A stretch of DNA of 64,000 nucleotides, taken from positions 11,449,001 through 11,513,000 of the forward strand of contig NC_134028.1 of assembly GCF_964204645.1 (NCBI RefSeq), in the 5' to 3' direction. Each line of letters opens with the position of its first letter. Position 1 is the stretch's first letter. The notes under the pieces are model-generated. The model was not told where the DNA came from, did no database searches, and was given only the letters and a program-made list of their open reading frames with translations. The translations under genes and the position numbers were made by a program. Below are positions 10,280 through 20,208 of this stretch, piece after piece. This DNA is from Tubulanus polymorphus. Lineage: Eukaryota; Nemertea; Palaeonemertea; Tubulaniformes; Tubulanidae.

Positions 10280-10987
10280 GTTAGATCAGGGAAGTGTGAT
10301 GAGATGGAATACGGACGCTTTTAATTGCCGGATGTAGGCTATTCAATTCAGCCCGTACATCAAAGGTTACCGCAACAGCAGTAAGCTACGCTTATCGAGT
10401 GTGTGTTACCAGCTGAACACCAGTCAACATCAACTTTGATTTGGTCGCAGAACAACCCGCAATAGTTTTAGCCCGATAAATGTTCTGCGATCGATACTAC
10501 GCATGCGCACTGCAGTTCATTGAACAACGTGGAAGTGGCTGTGTATACACATATTTTTCTTTAGAAAATCGGTTGAAATTCAACAATTTCTCGTAAAATT
10601 TGTCCAAAAAGGTATGTATTTTTATTCTTCTATATCTCCGAAACCCGGTATCGGAACATTAAGTATTTATATTGTGATTAAAGTCTGTTTTATGTGTTAA
10701 ACATATGTTTTTGCCAGTTCGTTCCGATTCCGGGTTTAGCGTTATTTGGGCCTTGAAGATGTCAAATATTTCGGCCCAGACTCGCGCAGCTTTCGTTTCT
10801 GACGTCATGTTGCTATGTTACGACACAAACATATACACGAAGTGATCTTTAAAATGTGTATTTACTACATAATAATGTTACTTAATAACGCTTACATTAG
10901 GCCTACAAGTTATTGTCCCCCATATAAACCAAGTTGCCTAAATAGCATCAGCAATCTCATTTAATTAACCTTTTCTTGTTTTTAGTC

Positions 10988-11318
10988 ATGGATCTTTGTC
11001 GATTGTGTGGAAAAAATGCGAAACCTCCGGATCGTCGTCCTATCGATAAAAATAATTTCAAAAGCTATGTGAAGGAGTTGTTCAACATTGATTTTGATGA
11101 TGATACTGAACAGTACCCGATATATATCTAATATGTGTCGTGTCAAATTACAAAAATGGCGTAAGAACAAAAACGTTAAAAAAACTGTCCCTGTGACTAT
11201 CAAATTAAAACAATGGACATGTAAACCACTGGTTAATTCCAAGTCTGGACGGCGACGTATTTGTAGTCAAAATTTTATCGATCGATTTTCCATAATGTAC
11301 TGCTGCCATTCCATTTGA
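10988..11318 (+). pseudogene. RAG1 N-terminal-like zinc domain (N-RAG type)
   Basis: Starts three bases after an intron-acceptor-like TTTTTAG. The frame reads MDLCRLCGKN, a basic spacer, then ELFNIDFDDDTEQYP, and stops at 11129. In the next frame RYISNMCRVKLQKWRKN continues to 11318. Order and spacing match the zinc-binding region of RAG1: LCRICG, then VFRIDV with acidic residues, then HP, then C-x2-C with W and RK. Two lesions are visible: a 1-nt frameshift near 11115 and Ser in place of the first Cys of the second knuckle. N-RAG elements related to the RAG1 N-terminus have been described in molluscs; assignment here is by motif recognition. Confidence 0.55.
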
Positions 11319-11680
11319 ACTGAATTTAAATACTCGATGGTTAATCACTTCAGTCATAGCCTTTTCCAAATATATAGTGTTCCTGCGAAAATAATAATAA
11401 TGATTATTATTTTAACATGTACTTATCTGGATTTTTTATATTATGTTTATATATTATTTTCTGTATTCGTTTATTATTTTATAACCTAAAAGGATTGTAT
11501 TGATTATAAAAATAAATGTAAAAAATACCTGTATGTGTGTTTTCTCGTGTTCAGATCGCAGTCTCTGGTCAGCTGAGCCTGAGAAGTAGCTATATGAAAA
11601 AGAAAAGGAAAGAATAAAGTGCCTGCAATTAGGTGGAAACTATTCCGATATTTCATTGATTCAAAAGGAATAACACTCAC

Positions 11681-11819
11681 TAGAATCGGCCGAATTAGTT
11701 GATCCTGATCCAGAGGATTCCCTTAATATTTCCGTATCGATCTGAACCAATTCGTCACTATCAAAGAATAGTTCGTCAAAATCGTCATCATTTATAATTT
11801 CGTTGACAACCGTTGCCAT
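11681..11819 (-). CDS. Acidic first exon inside the transposon
   Basis: An ATG at 11819 opens a 46-codon frame very rich in Asp and Glu (NDDDFDELFFDSDE), ending at a good splice donor (TCTA then GTGAGT at 11680). It points away from the N-RAG segment, so the element may have two divergent or convergent transcripts. No downstream exon identified. Acidic N-termini are common in transcription-factor-like proteins; function unknown. Confidence 0.35.
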
Positions 11820-11834
11820 TTTAATACAGCGGAA

Positions 11835-12262
11835 AGAACCGATATCACGATTGATAAAACACTATATCCGTTTGAAGCGATGTAGAGATCGCACAATGAT
11901 AACGAAAAAGTCCAAAAATGTTGGTAGTATATTCAACGTTTCGTCTATGTCCTAATAGTCATCTTCAGAAATAATGAATACTACAGAAATTATGAGAGAT
12001 ATATACAATCCAGAGACAAAGAGACTAATTCAAGTAATCACAGATGATACAAACTAAAGGAAAATTAACGTAGAAACAGTTACACGCTAAAACAGATTAA
12101 AGAGAAGCAGTTAAGAGACAAACTAGGGGGCACTTAAATTTAAGACAATTGTGAATACAAGTTGATCGACTAAAATTGATGAGGGGAAATCAGGTTTGAG
12201 TTTAACCAGTTTACAGAGGAATTTTTATATAAGTTTATTATGGGATGAAAAACCGATATTCG
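11835..12262 (-). mobile_element. Nested Penelope-like 3'-end fragment
   Basis: Aligns with 38589-39290, the 3' region of the third Penelope element, including the hammerhead core and the purine-rich region with AGAGACAAAGAGAC. It has no coding part. It lies wholly inside the N-RAG transposon, so it inserted later or was carried along. Confidence 0.75.
11937..11968 (-). ncRNA. Hammerhead-ribozyme core, Penelope type
   Basis: Minus strand: CTGAAGA, a helix-II stem-loop (GACTAT/ATAGAC, one mismatch), then GAAACG. This fits the invariant CUGANGA...GAAA core. Penelope-like elements are known to carry such ribozymes in their terminal regions. Helix I and III partners not resolved. Confidence 0.55.
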
Positions 12263-12440
12263 GAAACAACTGAATTATTACGAAGATTCCCGATCTCGCT
12301 GGTTATCGCTTATCGGCGCGTTACGTAACAAAGCGCTCGCCGACGAACGGTTATCGGCTTTAGGGCAATTACAACGCACATTCGACAAGAGCTGCACAAT
12401 AGCGTCCGAATTCCATCTCATCACACTTCCCTGGTTAGAT

Positions 12441-12870
12441 GTTTTTTCCTGTTTGATCTGAAGGAAATGATTTGTATGACTTAATATGTGAAATTTCATT
12501 TTCTACCTGTTCAATATATTTGGATGTATCCATTATCACTATGCCCGAGCCCTTATCGGCTGGTCTCATTACTATGTCTCCATCATTAAGGAGTATATCA
12601 TAGCCTTTTCCTCAGATCTATTTAGGTTCTTGGGGAATTTATGTGTTAAACCTTTTATGATGTCGTCATTTACTTCCTGTATATATAAGTCCAAATAATT
12701 GTCTCTTCATGTCGGAGGCATCCATGTACTTTGAAGGAATTGGTCTTTTTCATAGATGGGTTGTTGAATCATCGTAAAAGAATTCCTTGAGTCTCATCCG
12801 ACGTTCCCATTCATGTAAATCGGTGATGATTTTGGCCATATCTAACTTTGAGCTCGAAGAGACAATGAGA
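12441..12870 (-). pseudogene. Penelope-like element 1, RT 5' half
   Basis: Minus-strand frames give WERRMRLKEFFY near 12800 and then GDIVMRPADKGSGIVIMD near 12550, the N-terminal Penelope RT signature (RPADKG). Premature stops and frameshifts are frequent. It ends at the target duplication of the inserted transposon at 12434 and resumes at 10279. The two halves together give about 1.5 kb of a full RT gene. Confidence 0.8.
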
Positions 12871-12871
12871 A

Positions 12872-13317
12872 CTTCCTAATTCAAATATAAAAATGTCATA
12901 CCATGTTGTGGCAGATGATACTTTCCCTTGAAAGACCATATCATCATGAAACCCTGTCCTAATCGAAGTATGACCCGACGAGATCGGATCTTCAACTATC
13001 GATCATCTAGGGCAAGGCGAGTAGTTGAAAATGCTTTTGGCTACTTTGTGATGAAATTCAGAGTATTTCTGAGTAGAATAAGTCTTTCACCAGATAAGGT
13101 CGATAAATTAGCTTGTGTCCTCCATAATTATCTATTATCAAGTGGAGACCACATAGTCTCGATACCAGGGACCGTTGGTTCAGAAAATACAGACAATAGG
13201 ATTATTAAAGAAGAAACCTGGAGTATTACTGGAAAAATCGCGTCGATTCCAGTCGCAAGTCCGCCTAGGTTGGCGGGTCGTTGCGACATGATCGTCGCTG
13301 GCGTTCGCAGCGAGTAG
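12872..13317 (+). pseudogene. PIF/Harbinger transposase C-terminal fragment
   Basis: Plus strand: HVVADDTFP (12902-12928), then after a 1-nt loss the frame KPCPNRSMTRRDRIFNYR and SRARRVVENAFG, with CVLHNYL near 13130. These are the signature segments of HARBI1-type DDE_Tnp_4 transposases, including the second catalytic Asp region and the NYR..RARRVVENAFG helix. The N-terminal two thirds are missing; the tail from about 13170 is not transposase-like. It abuts the Penelope 5' end. Confidence 0.85.
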
Positions 13318-14430
13318 CAAGCCGTCGTAAGACCGACCTATGCCCGCCTTTAGAATTAGTTTTACATTGACGGATATCGAAAAAGCCCTTATTTATGATA
13401 GCCCAGGACTCAAACCGGCTGCTTATGTTTCACCGTATTACATTGGTATGGTTTGATCATTTTCTCGGTGTTGTTATCTCCATAGGAAACGGACGTACCT
13501 CCGTTCGTGTTCGAGCAGTTTTACCTTCCAGAAGGCGCGCGATATGTCTGCAACTAGTCAAATAGTTTTGGAAGGTCTTGCAACAAGTTGGGCCCCGGAT
13601 GTAAACACGCATTAAGACTTGGTGACCCATTACACGCATCGAAATCTATGCGTAGCAGTATTTGTTCGCCATCTTTCAAGAAGAAAAAATGCGGAGGATA
13701 GTACAAGTTTTCTTCGTTGATATATTCGTAATCATGACCCAGAGAAATGTATACTTTGGAGATGCATGTCGCTAGGTTTTATTCGATAATGCGTGGTCTT
13801 GGCTCGACGGTAACGGTACATAATAGCGCCCATTACGCTACTCGTTCAAAAAAACGGCCCAATATTGCATTACTGTCCACGCTGACAGCGTCCAATGGAT
13901 ACTCCATGACGCTTGTGCACCATATAGTTTCTAGGAACTCGTCGGATTTCGGAAGTGCCTCGGCTGTGATTGTGGTTAGGATAGACTGTATCGGCATAGC
14001 GCTGCTTACTACTCGCCGGTGTAGCATCTTCACCCGGCAAGGGATTCGAACCCACTACGCTAAAGCTGTTCCCCGAACCCCTTGATCCTACGAGTCGTTG
14101 GAGTCGTTACTAGCCGACCAGAATCCGGTCGTACCAATCACTTGTAACAAACCGTCCCTAGACTTCTGTTGGTTTTCCCGTTAAATTGACCAATCAGCGA
14201 ACGTTTTACCGAACAAGGAAGTATTTCGCAAATCGATATATGACGTCATGGGCAACAGCGCCAATAATGAAATCACGCTTCGTGAGGCCAGGGGGCTGGT
14301 GGAAGCGAGTTCGGGAGTGATACCGGACCCCTGGCAAGCGAGGATGCCGGTGTAGAGGCCCCGAGACGAAACCGCCGATATTGGTGAATTGAACACTCTG
14401 ACCATTTCTCAGTCTAATACTCCTTTTTTT
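13318..14430. other. No gene recognised; tRNA-like B box
   Basis: Short frames only. Minus strand has GGGTTCGAATCCC at 14041-14053, a Pol III B-box, inside a stretch that does not fold into a tRNA; most likely a decayed tRNA-derived SINE. Confidence 0.4.
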
Positions 14431-14988
14431 CTAAGAACTGATAGGTTGCACCCTCACAACATCCACGCTGAATTCCTTATCGATTAGATTGTCAGCAAAT
14501 TTCAGTTTCATTACATATTCATAATTGATATAATTGAGGCATTTGTTCCAGCCCGCTTGATTAATTGGTTTAACTATTTCGTACCAATCCGTCGATACGT
14601 CGAGGCCATCCGCCATGATTATGAAATCTCTAACGATATCATTATCTCGTCCGTGGTCACCGAAAACGTTTACTAGTAGAGGACGGCGACTGATCGGTTT
14701 CAGATTTAATAGCTTTGCCATGTCTTCACGTATGTATGATAACATGCTGCCCGTATCGAGCAAGACACTGGTTACTATTTCATTACCGGCAGAACTGAGA
14801 GTTACATGGCCGATTTCGAGGAGGATAGCTTTCTCGCTTTTTGCCGAGCTTTGGCCTGACGTTATTTCCGAACGCGTTATTCGCATTTCTGTTAATGCAG
14901 TGTGAGCCGTGGCAGCGTGAGAAATTTCTCTACCCATTTCCGCAGACAGTTTCGTTTTCATCCAATTGCCAATAGTAATCCTCGCCAA
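14431..14988 (-). CDS. BEL/Pao-type retropepsin fragment (DUF1758-like)
   Basis: A 185-residue frame. LLDTGSMLSYIREDMAKLL at about residues 77-95 is the aspartic protease active site (D-T-G) with the SYI..DLA helix typical of BEL/Pao polyproteins. LLVNVFGDH follows as the flap-side strand. Upstream residues resemble the linker after the gag zinc knuckles. No RT follows, so this is a fragment of a larger pol gene or a domesticated protease. The frame is intact across the domain. Confidence 0.6.
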   Translation of the reverse strand: MARITIGNWMKTKLSAEMGREISHAATAHTALTEMRITRSEITSGQSSAKSEKAILLEIGHVTLSSAGNEIVTSVLLDTGSMLSYIREDMAKLLNLKPISRRPLLVNVFGDHGRDNDIVRDFIIMADGLDVSTDWYEIVKPINQAGWNKCLNYINYEYVMKLKFADNLIDKEFSVDVVRVQPISS

Positions 14989-15399
14989 TCAAAATTGATA
15001 AATCGTACAAGGAATTGGTGTAAGTGAGGGGGTGCGAGAATTGGAATCCGTTCAAATTATCGAGATTCTTCAGGTTGTAACGTTGTGTCTGCACCGGAGA
15101 CGAAATCAAATCGGTGACAATTAAAAGCCAAAGTCCAGAATTGAGCCATTTTTTGTTTTCAGTTTTACGGTGACCCGATCGAACAGTCTGCTACAAGGCG
15201 CGAAAGACGAGATTGACATCATCTGATAAAGCGGTTGTTAGACTAGGGCATGGAAATACTGTCAAAATTAAAATAGCATTTTTGACGCGTCAATCAATTC
15301 TTGCCGAAATCAGAACTTTTTACACATTCTTTTTTTAATTTTCATGGGAAATTTTGAAGATAAGACGAGAAAATACACAATATCCGTGTATGAAGATGA

Positions 15400-16437
15400 C
15401 GAGAGAAATCCCACAATAACAAAGCCAAGATTGAAAAATTCTTAAAATATATCAGAATAAATGTATTGAAGAGCGACGTTTCGGCTAACAACTGTTAGCC
15501 ATCATCAGGCGTACTGAGAACAAAATCAAATAACAGACAATTTTTACAAAAATGTGACAAATGATAAAGATTAAAGGAATTAAGATTAAAGTAATTAAAT
15601 AACAAAAACCGGAACACTAAGGAAGAAAACATAGAAGGCAAACGACAAACTAAGGGGATGTAGTACGAGATTGAAGTAATCTAAAAACAAAGCTCAGAGG
15701 GTTCAAAGGTAGATAAACTAAGGGGTAATCAGACAAAAACAAAAGACAAGAACATCAAAGGGATAATCAAGAAATGAGTGAGTGAGGCAGTGAGTGAGTG
15801 AAAGTGTCAAACGGAGAAAAACAAGCTAACGGGATTAGAATAATGGGGGTACAAGTGAAGCGAGAAATTTAGAGATCAAAATATTGTGAGGAGAAAAACC
15901 GTTATTCAAATTGACACATTTATCCACATTTCCAATAATAAGGGCAGATTCCATAATGTGACGTTTGGTTTTTTTTCGGGACAGGGAAAGATTATAGCGG
16001 CATTATCAAAATCAAAAATGTGACTAGTTTCATAAACGTGATTAGCTACTCCACTCTCGGGTTTGAAATTTTTTACGTCATTTTAATGTTCTCTGAGGCG
16101 CTTATTCAAATCATGCCCAGTTTCACCAATATATATTTTATTACATACTTTACAAGGTATTTTGTATACACCAATGTTCAAAGGTTCCGTTTTGCAGGAA
16201 TTGTGAGTTAAGTTATGACTAAGTTTATTATTGTAAGTGAAAACGACCTGTTTGTTAAGGAGATGAAGGGAGGTTTTTGGATTTTTCCAAAAAAGGAACA
16301 AAAGGTAAGACGATGGGCTGTTTCTGAGGGCGCGAAACTCGAGAATTACAAAAATGGGTGCGACGGGCTCGAAAAAGAGCTTTATTCAAAAGGTCGGACC
16401 GCCCTAGATCCGCCCCTGCGAAGGACAGGCGGAACAA
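15400..16437 (-). pseudogene. Penelope-like element 2, 5'-truncated (GIY-YIG part)
   Basis: Minus strand: end of RT (LLNKALFRARRTHF near 16390), a linker, then the GIY-YIG endonuclease start VYKIPCKVCNKIYIGETG (about 16170-16120) with LNKRLREH. GIY-YIG with a CxxC insert is the integration nuclease of canonical Penelope elements. Frameshifts separate the RT tail from the nuclease. The 3' untranslated part holds the hammerhead core at 15477-15508. The neighbour copy at 38.6-40.3 kb is homologous but diverged. Confidence 0.85.
15477..15508 (-). ncRNA. Hammerhead-ribozyme core, Penelope type
   Basis: Minus strand CTGATGA, a perfect 7-bp helix II (GGCTAAC/GTTAGCC with a short loop), then GAAACGTC. 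All core positions of CUGANGA...GAAA are kept. This is the best preserved of the three. Confidence 0.7.
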
Positions 16438-16561
16438 TCAGGAGAGTAAAAACAATAGATGCTTATAAAATTAAAATGTATTATGAAATAAGATTACATT
16501 TTGAATAAAGTGAATTTGACACGTAAAAATACTATTTTAATCTTTACAGTATTTCCATGCC

Positions 16562-16780
16562 ATATTAGAGATAGTTTATCACGTTGTGTTATATGTCACG
16601 GGTAATGAAATTCTTGGTGGCACCTTTTCTGTGTCATGCGTTAATTGTTGTTTGTTTCACTGTCATGTCACTACTCGTCACCTTTGTTTTTGTATCATTT
16701 TCCTTGTCTCCACCTGTCTCGTATCTCAACGTATATAAATAGTTTGTGTGTAAAAATAAATTAGTTCCAGTTTTGGTGAT
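16562..16780. other. Spacer before Polinton relic
   Basis: Nothing recognised. Base composition changes at about 16780 from mixed to strongly AT-rich, marking the virus-derived block. Confidence 0.4.
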
Positions 16781-16784
16781 TCAA

Positions 16785-17468
16785 GTCAATTACAATTAGT
16801 ATTAGAAAAACAAATTGATAGAAATTGTTCAGAAAATCAGATAAATAGTGTTTTAGATACAACTGATACTAAAATAAATCAAATGCAACTTTTATTAGAA
16901 AATAAAGGATTATTTGATTTAAATGGTGAAGACTTAGAAATATTTCCTGATAAAACGCATAGAGATATTAAAGGTGTGCAAAAATCAGCTGATAAAATTT
17001 CACACGATAAAATGATTAGAGATAAAAAATAATACTTTAGAAGATGAATTAGCTAAATGAAGGAAAGAACTATAACAATTAAAGTCTGATTTAGATCATC
17101 AAGTAATTGATAAAATAGAATATAAGCAAAAAGAATTAAGTTTAGAAAAATAAATTGATGATTTAAAACATAATTTAGAATTACAGAAAGAAGAAAAAGA
17201 TTTATTTTTAAAATCATGGGATTATAATATTAATAGATTAAAAGTTATCTTCAAAGAATTATTAATAAAACCAAATTCTGAAATATCATTGAAAGATAGA
17301 ACAAAATTATTATCTAAGTTGGAAGGTATCACAATTCTTTCAATTCTAACAGCTGTAACTATGATATTTACAACAATAGGTTTAGCTATATCAAATTCTT
17401 TAAAATCTACACTTAACTCTAAACCACCTGATAAACCATTTATATTATACATTAATACATATATCTGA
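16785..17468 (+). pseudogene. Polinton-type coiled-coil/membrane protein
   Basis: Plus strand, about 225 codons over two frames with several stops (near 17030, 17055 and 17152). The first part is Asn/Gln/Lys-rich and coiled-coil-like. Then comes a basic KDRTKLLSKL stretch, a hydrophobic membrane segment (ITILSILTAVTMIFTTIGLA) and SLKSTLNS. Coiled coil, then DRL..L, then one or two membrane helices and SxLKSGLxS is a layout I associate with a Polinton/adintovirus virion-associated protein located next to the capsid gene, which is where it sits here. Confidence 0.55.
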
Positions 17469-17479
17469 CAAAAAGGAGG

Positions 17480-18202
17480 ATCCAAATCGGATAACTGGCA
17501 GAGAAAATAGGAGAATTCCAGTTTCAGCCGTTGGAGCTCCTCACTGCTCCACGGGTTCAAAGATACTGCCATGTCTGACATTGATTGGGCTTTTATACTG
17601 CTGCCAGTGGGCCTTAAAATTCCATTAGACTTCAAATTGATAAATAATAATGCGCCTTTATATAAATATGCAATTCAAGAAGATATTATATTCGAAATAA
17701 CATTTGCTCCTGTCAATGAAATTGTATTATCTAGCGTTGTTTAAGATATGGATTATAAATTATCAAATATATGTTTAGAATATGATACAGTAACTTATGA
17801 AAATATTGCTAACACAATTCAAACTAAATACAATCAAGGATTTTCATTATTAAATGATTACATTGATAAATTTAAAACTGTAACTATTAATGCAAATAAT
17901 GATATAATTAATGAGAATATTAATTTCCCAAGGAGATCTATTAAAGGTATATTAATACTTTTTACCATTGCAACATATCCTAATGGTGCAATAAAAGTTG
18001 ATAATTATTATAATCCTGAAAAAACAAAGTAGAAATAACAATTGAAGGTATAGCAAATGAAATATTTTGTCAGGGAATGAGAATGATAGATCAATGGGTT
18101 GAAATTAAAAAACATTTTATGAATGAAAAAATAAAATCATCTGAAGATTGTAATATTAATCAAATTGATTACTATACCGGCAATAAATATGCATTAATAT
18201 AA
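17480..18202 (+). pseudogene. Polinton/adintovirus major capsid protein fragment
   Basis: Plus strand. After a GC-richer start, the frame at 17748-18032 carries YKLSNICLEYDTV and PRRSIKGILILF. The next frame continues with VEITIEGIANEIF up to 18202. These are landmarks of the double-jelly-roll capsid of Polintons. At least two frameshifts (near 17745 and 18028) break it, and the C-terminal third is lost at the junction with the oppositely oriented integrase. As an old integrated virus-like copy it is non-functional. Assignment is by motif; a profile search would settle it. Confidence 0.6.
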
Positions 18203-18563
18203 CAGATGTTACTTCTTTACCAGTTTTATTTTTGATTGGTATACTCCATGCGTATGTACTGAAAATATCTATAACATTTAATATCCAAAAATATCCTTTG
18301 TTGTATTCTTCTAAGTTCTTCATATCTATTGAATCTGCTTGCCATTGTTGATCAATATATGAAACCATGACTTTTCTAGGTAAATAATCTTTATCCATTT
18401 TCTTATGGATTTCATATGTTGGTTGATTTTGTAATTTTAATTCACTATATTTTATATTTTCATTATCAAATTGTATCTTATCACATAATTCTCAAACACT
18501 AGAATATGATACTTCACTCTCTAGGTTATAATATAGATCTCTTAAATATTGTTCTTTTTTCAT
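18156..18563 (-). pseudogene. Polinton rve integrase, N-terminal and first catalytic part
   Basis: Minus strand from the ATG at 18563. An N-terminal zinc-domain remnant (YLRDLYYNLE) has an in-frame TGA at 18492-18494. Then come LQNQPTYEIHKK and the rve core VSYIDQQWQADSIDMKNL with NKGYFWILNVID, FSTYAW and KTGKEVTSV. This is the pattern of Maverick/Polinton integrases (W-Q-A-D, then Y..ID.FS.YAW). It is cut off after the first catalytic region where it meets the capsid fragment tail to tail, implying a deletion of the second half. Confidence 0.8.
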
Positions 18564-18645
18564 CTTATTTTAATCCATTAATAATAATTTAAATTTATTT
18601 TCAATGATTTTATCATTTGATTTATTTTCTTGTATGATAGGTATC

Positions 18646-18649
<4 letters not shown>

Positions 18650-18677
<28 letters not shown>

Positions 18678-19420
18678 TATTATTCAATTTGAATTTACAC
18701 ATTACACCAGAGAATATAATTACTGTGATTAATCAAATTGTAATTTATAAGTTATTATTTCTTCCAGTATTAGAAGAATTAGATGGATTATCATTCGAAT
18801 AAATAAAAGATAATTTCTGTGATTCATTTATATCAGTTAATTTCTTTTTCTTAGCTCTTTTTAACTCAGAAGATCTTTTATCTAATTCCCTTGCCAATTT
18901 AATTTGTTTTTCAGATTTAGGCTTTTTCTTAACATCATCACTGATTTATTTTACTTTTTGTGAAATGAAGCATATCCAACCCATTTTTGCAGTTCTGTCA
19001 TAACTAAGTAATCATTTTTTAAATCACTATATAATTTATGTCCATCATTAATTGGTATTACCTGTTTGCATAACTTAGAATAACATTTTACAATTCCATC
19101 ACTAATAGAATGATTTATTCGGGCTAATCTAGCTTCTTCATATATTTTAAAACATTTTATTACTTTTTCTTTGTTCATAGAGTCTAATTCTTGATATGTT
19201 ATAATTTTACTTAGGAATTCTTTGCATTTACCACTAGCAATAAGTAGCTCAAGTTGATGTTTACAATATAAATAGTATTCAATGTCATTAACACTTTCAG
19301 TTGCTACATTATCATTATTATCAGTAATACCTAAATCATTTAATGTTTTTTCAATATCAATATTATTCTTATTAGATTTCTTAGAGATTTATTTTAGAAT
19401 ATAAGTGAAAAAAATATTAC
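18650..19420 (-). pseudogene. Polinton-associated helical/basic protein
   Basis: Minus strand. A helical part around 18951-19380 (NDIEYYLYCKHQLELLIASG and YLVMTELQKWVGYASF) continues after a frameshift near 18950 into a lysine-rich part (KKPKSEKQIKLARELDKRSSE, near 18900). It ends with a short hydrophobic segment near 18700. Lysine-rich KxSEKQ...AR proteins with C-terminal membrane tails accompany integrase in Polintons. Function is unknown; the gene is broken. Confidence 0.5.
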
Positions 19421-19496
19421 AATTATTCTTCAAATGATATACCATTTAGTTAAAGTTAAAGAATTCTAGTATCAACTAGATTTGAATATCTATTCA

Positions 19497-19508
19497 AAAT
19501 ATATATAT

Positions 19509-19539
<31 letters not shown>

Positions 19540-19540
19540 A
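19497..19540. repeat. AT microsatellite
   Basis: TA dinucleotide run with one interruption. Confidence 0.9.
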
Positions 19541-19574
19541 GATGTAATAAACTTAATATATTTTCAATCATTTA

Positions 19575-19731
19575 TTTATTAGATTAATTCTCAAATCTGA
19601 TTCAATTACTTTTTTTAAGGAATCCACTGTGTATTTGTTTAGTCTCCATTTATTATACATATTTTTTATTAAAATTGATTTTCATATATATGATATTCAT
19701 ATATAATGTTCATATATATGAATATTATTAG
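19575..19731 (-). pseudogene. Relic of a module gene start with shared upstream region
   Basis: The ATG at 19649 is preceded by the same AT motif as the HNH and zinc-finger genes, with TTATTAAAATTGATTTTC and then a TATATGAATATT stretch leading to palindrome 3. After the ATG the frame shifts within three codons into YTVDSLKKVIESDLRIN, a SAP-like helical peptide, then stops near 19575. So a gene using this promoter type existed next to the Polinton relic. Confidence 0.45.
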
Positions 19732-19880
19732 AGTAATAGGGTAAGTGTTGTTTCATATCAGAGGTTGAAAGGTTGAGTGAGTGAAAAATAAAAATAAATT
19801 CGAGCGTGTGAGAATCTATTTTTATTTTTATGAGCTCGACCTTTCGACCTTTGATCTGAAAAAAACACTTACCGTATTAC
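19732..19880. repeat. Fold-back palindrome 3 (149 bp)
   Basis: AGTAATAGGGTAAGTG to CTTACCGTATTACT with arms of about 68 bp. The centre AAATTCGAGCGTGTGAGAAT is shared almost exactly with palindrome 2. It shows the same left/right asymmetry (GGTTGAAAGGTTGAG versus GGTCGAAAGGTCGAG). The shortest of the three. Confidence 0.85.
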
Positions 19881-20171
19881 TGCTCTCTAATGGAGAAAAG
19901 AGAGTTCTGAACAAGCTCTCTGGTGGGGAAAAAGAAAATATTGTGTAAGCGGCAGTAGAAGGAAAAGAAATGCTATACATTAAAAACGCTGTATGCTGAC
20001 TCTTTACTTGGTTGTGATCTGATCTGGAAAAGTACATCGAGAAGAGCGATGTAAAATCTGGTATTAGAATCATTAAACCTACGGAATATATGTTTCTTCT
20101 ATTTCTTGCAAAATCAGTGGTCAATCCTCGATGCATTTTCAAGGCATTACCACATAATTTCTAAGCACGGG

Positions 20172-20191
20172 CGGGAGCACACGTGCTCCCG
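20172..20191. other. Perfect 20-bp palindrome
   Basis: CGGGAGCAC-AC-GTGCTCCCG, 33 bp before a MITE. No function assignable. Confidence 0.5.
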
Positions 20192-20208
20192 TCTAAATCT
20201 GCCTCTAA

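Larger units (their letters stand above)
10287..12433. mobile_element. DNA transposon with N-RAG-like domain (2147 bp)
   Basis: The terminal inverted repeats are about 33 bp with one mismatch: CAGGGAAGTGTGATGAGATG continuing to 10319, and its complement from 12401 to 12433. Both ends are flanked by GTTAGAT (10280-10286 and 12434-12440), a clean 7-bp target duplication that interrupts the Penelope RT. It contains a RAG1-N-terminus-like coding segment on the plus strand, an acidic minus-strand exon and a nested Penelope 3' end. I see no transposase core. The superfamily is unsettled: CAGGG ends recall hAT, but hAT duplications are 8 bp. Confidence 0.85.
15247..16561. mobile_element. TIR element hosting Penelope element 2
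   Basis: Ends are inverted copies over about 45 bp, GGCATGGAAATACTGT at the left and its complement ending at 16561, then AAAATTAAAATAG(C/T)ATTTTT. Nearly all the interior is a Penelope fragment. Flanks TTAGAC/TTAGAG give only an imperfect duplication. Probably a hAT-like MITE; superfamily uncertain. Confidence 0.6.

Noticed and set aside
14041..14053. tRNA gene on the minus strand suggested by GGTTCGAATCC
   Set aside because: No A box or cloverleaf with matching stems in the 80 bases around it; more likely a SINE remnant. The same holds for 48820-48835, 55082 and 22240.
13457..14085. Several 60-112 codon ORFs on both strands
   Set aside because: Mutually overlapping, with no motif and no conserved neighbour; likely chance frames in GC-richer DNA.
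17222..17635. 137-codon minus-strand ORF with SSEELQRLKLEFSYF
   Set aside because: Overlaps the better supported Polinton frames on the plus strand; only the GC-richer part (17480-17635) looks protein-like and no family is recognised.
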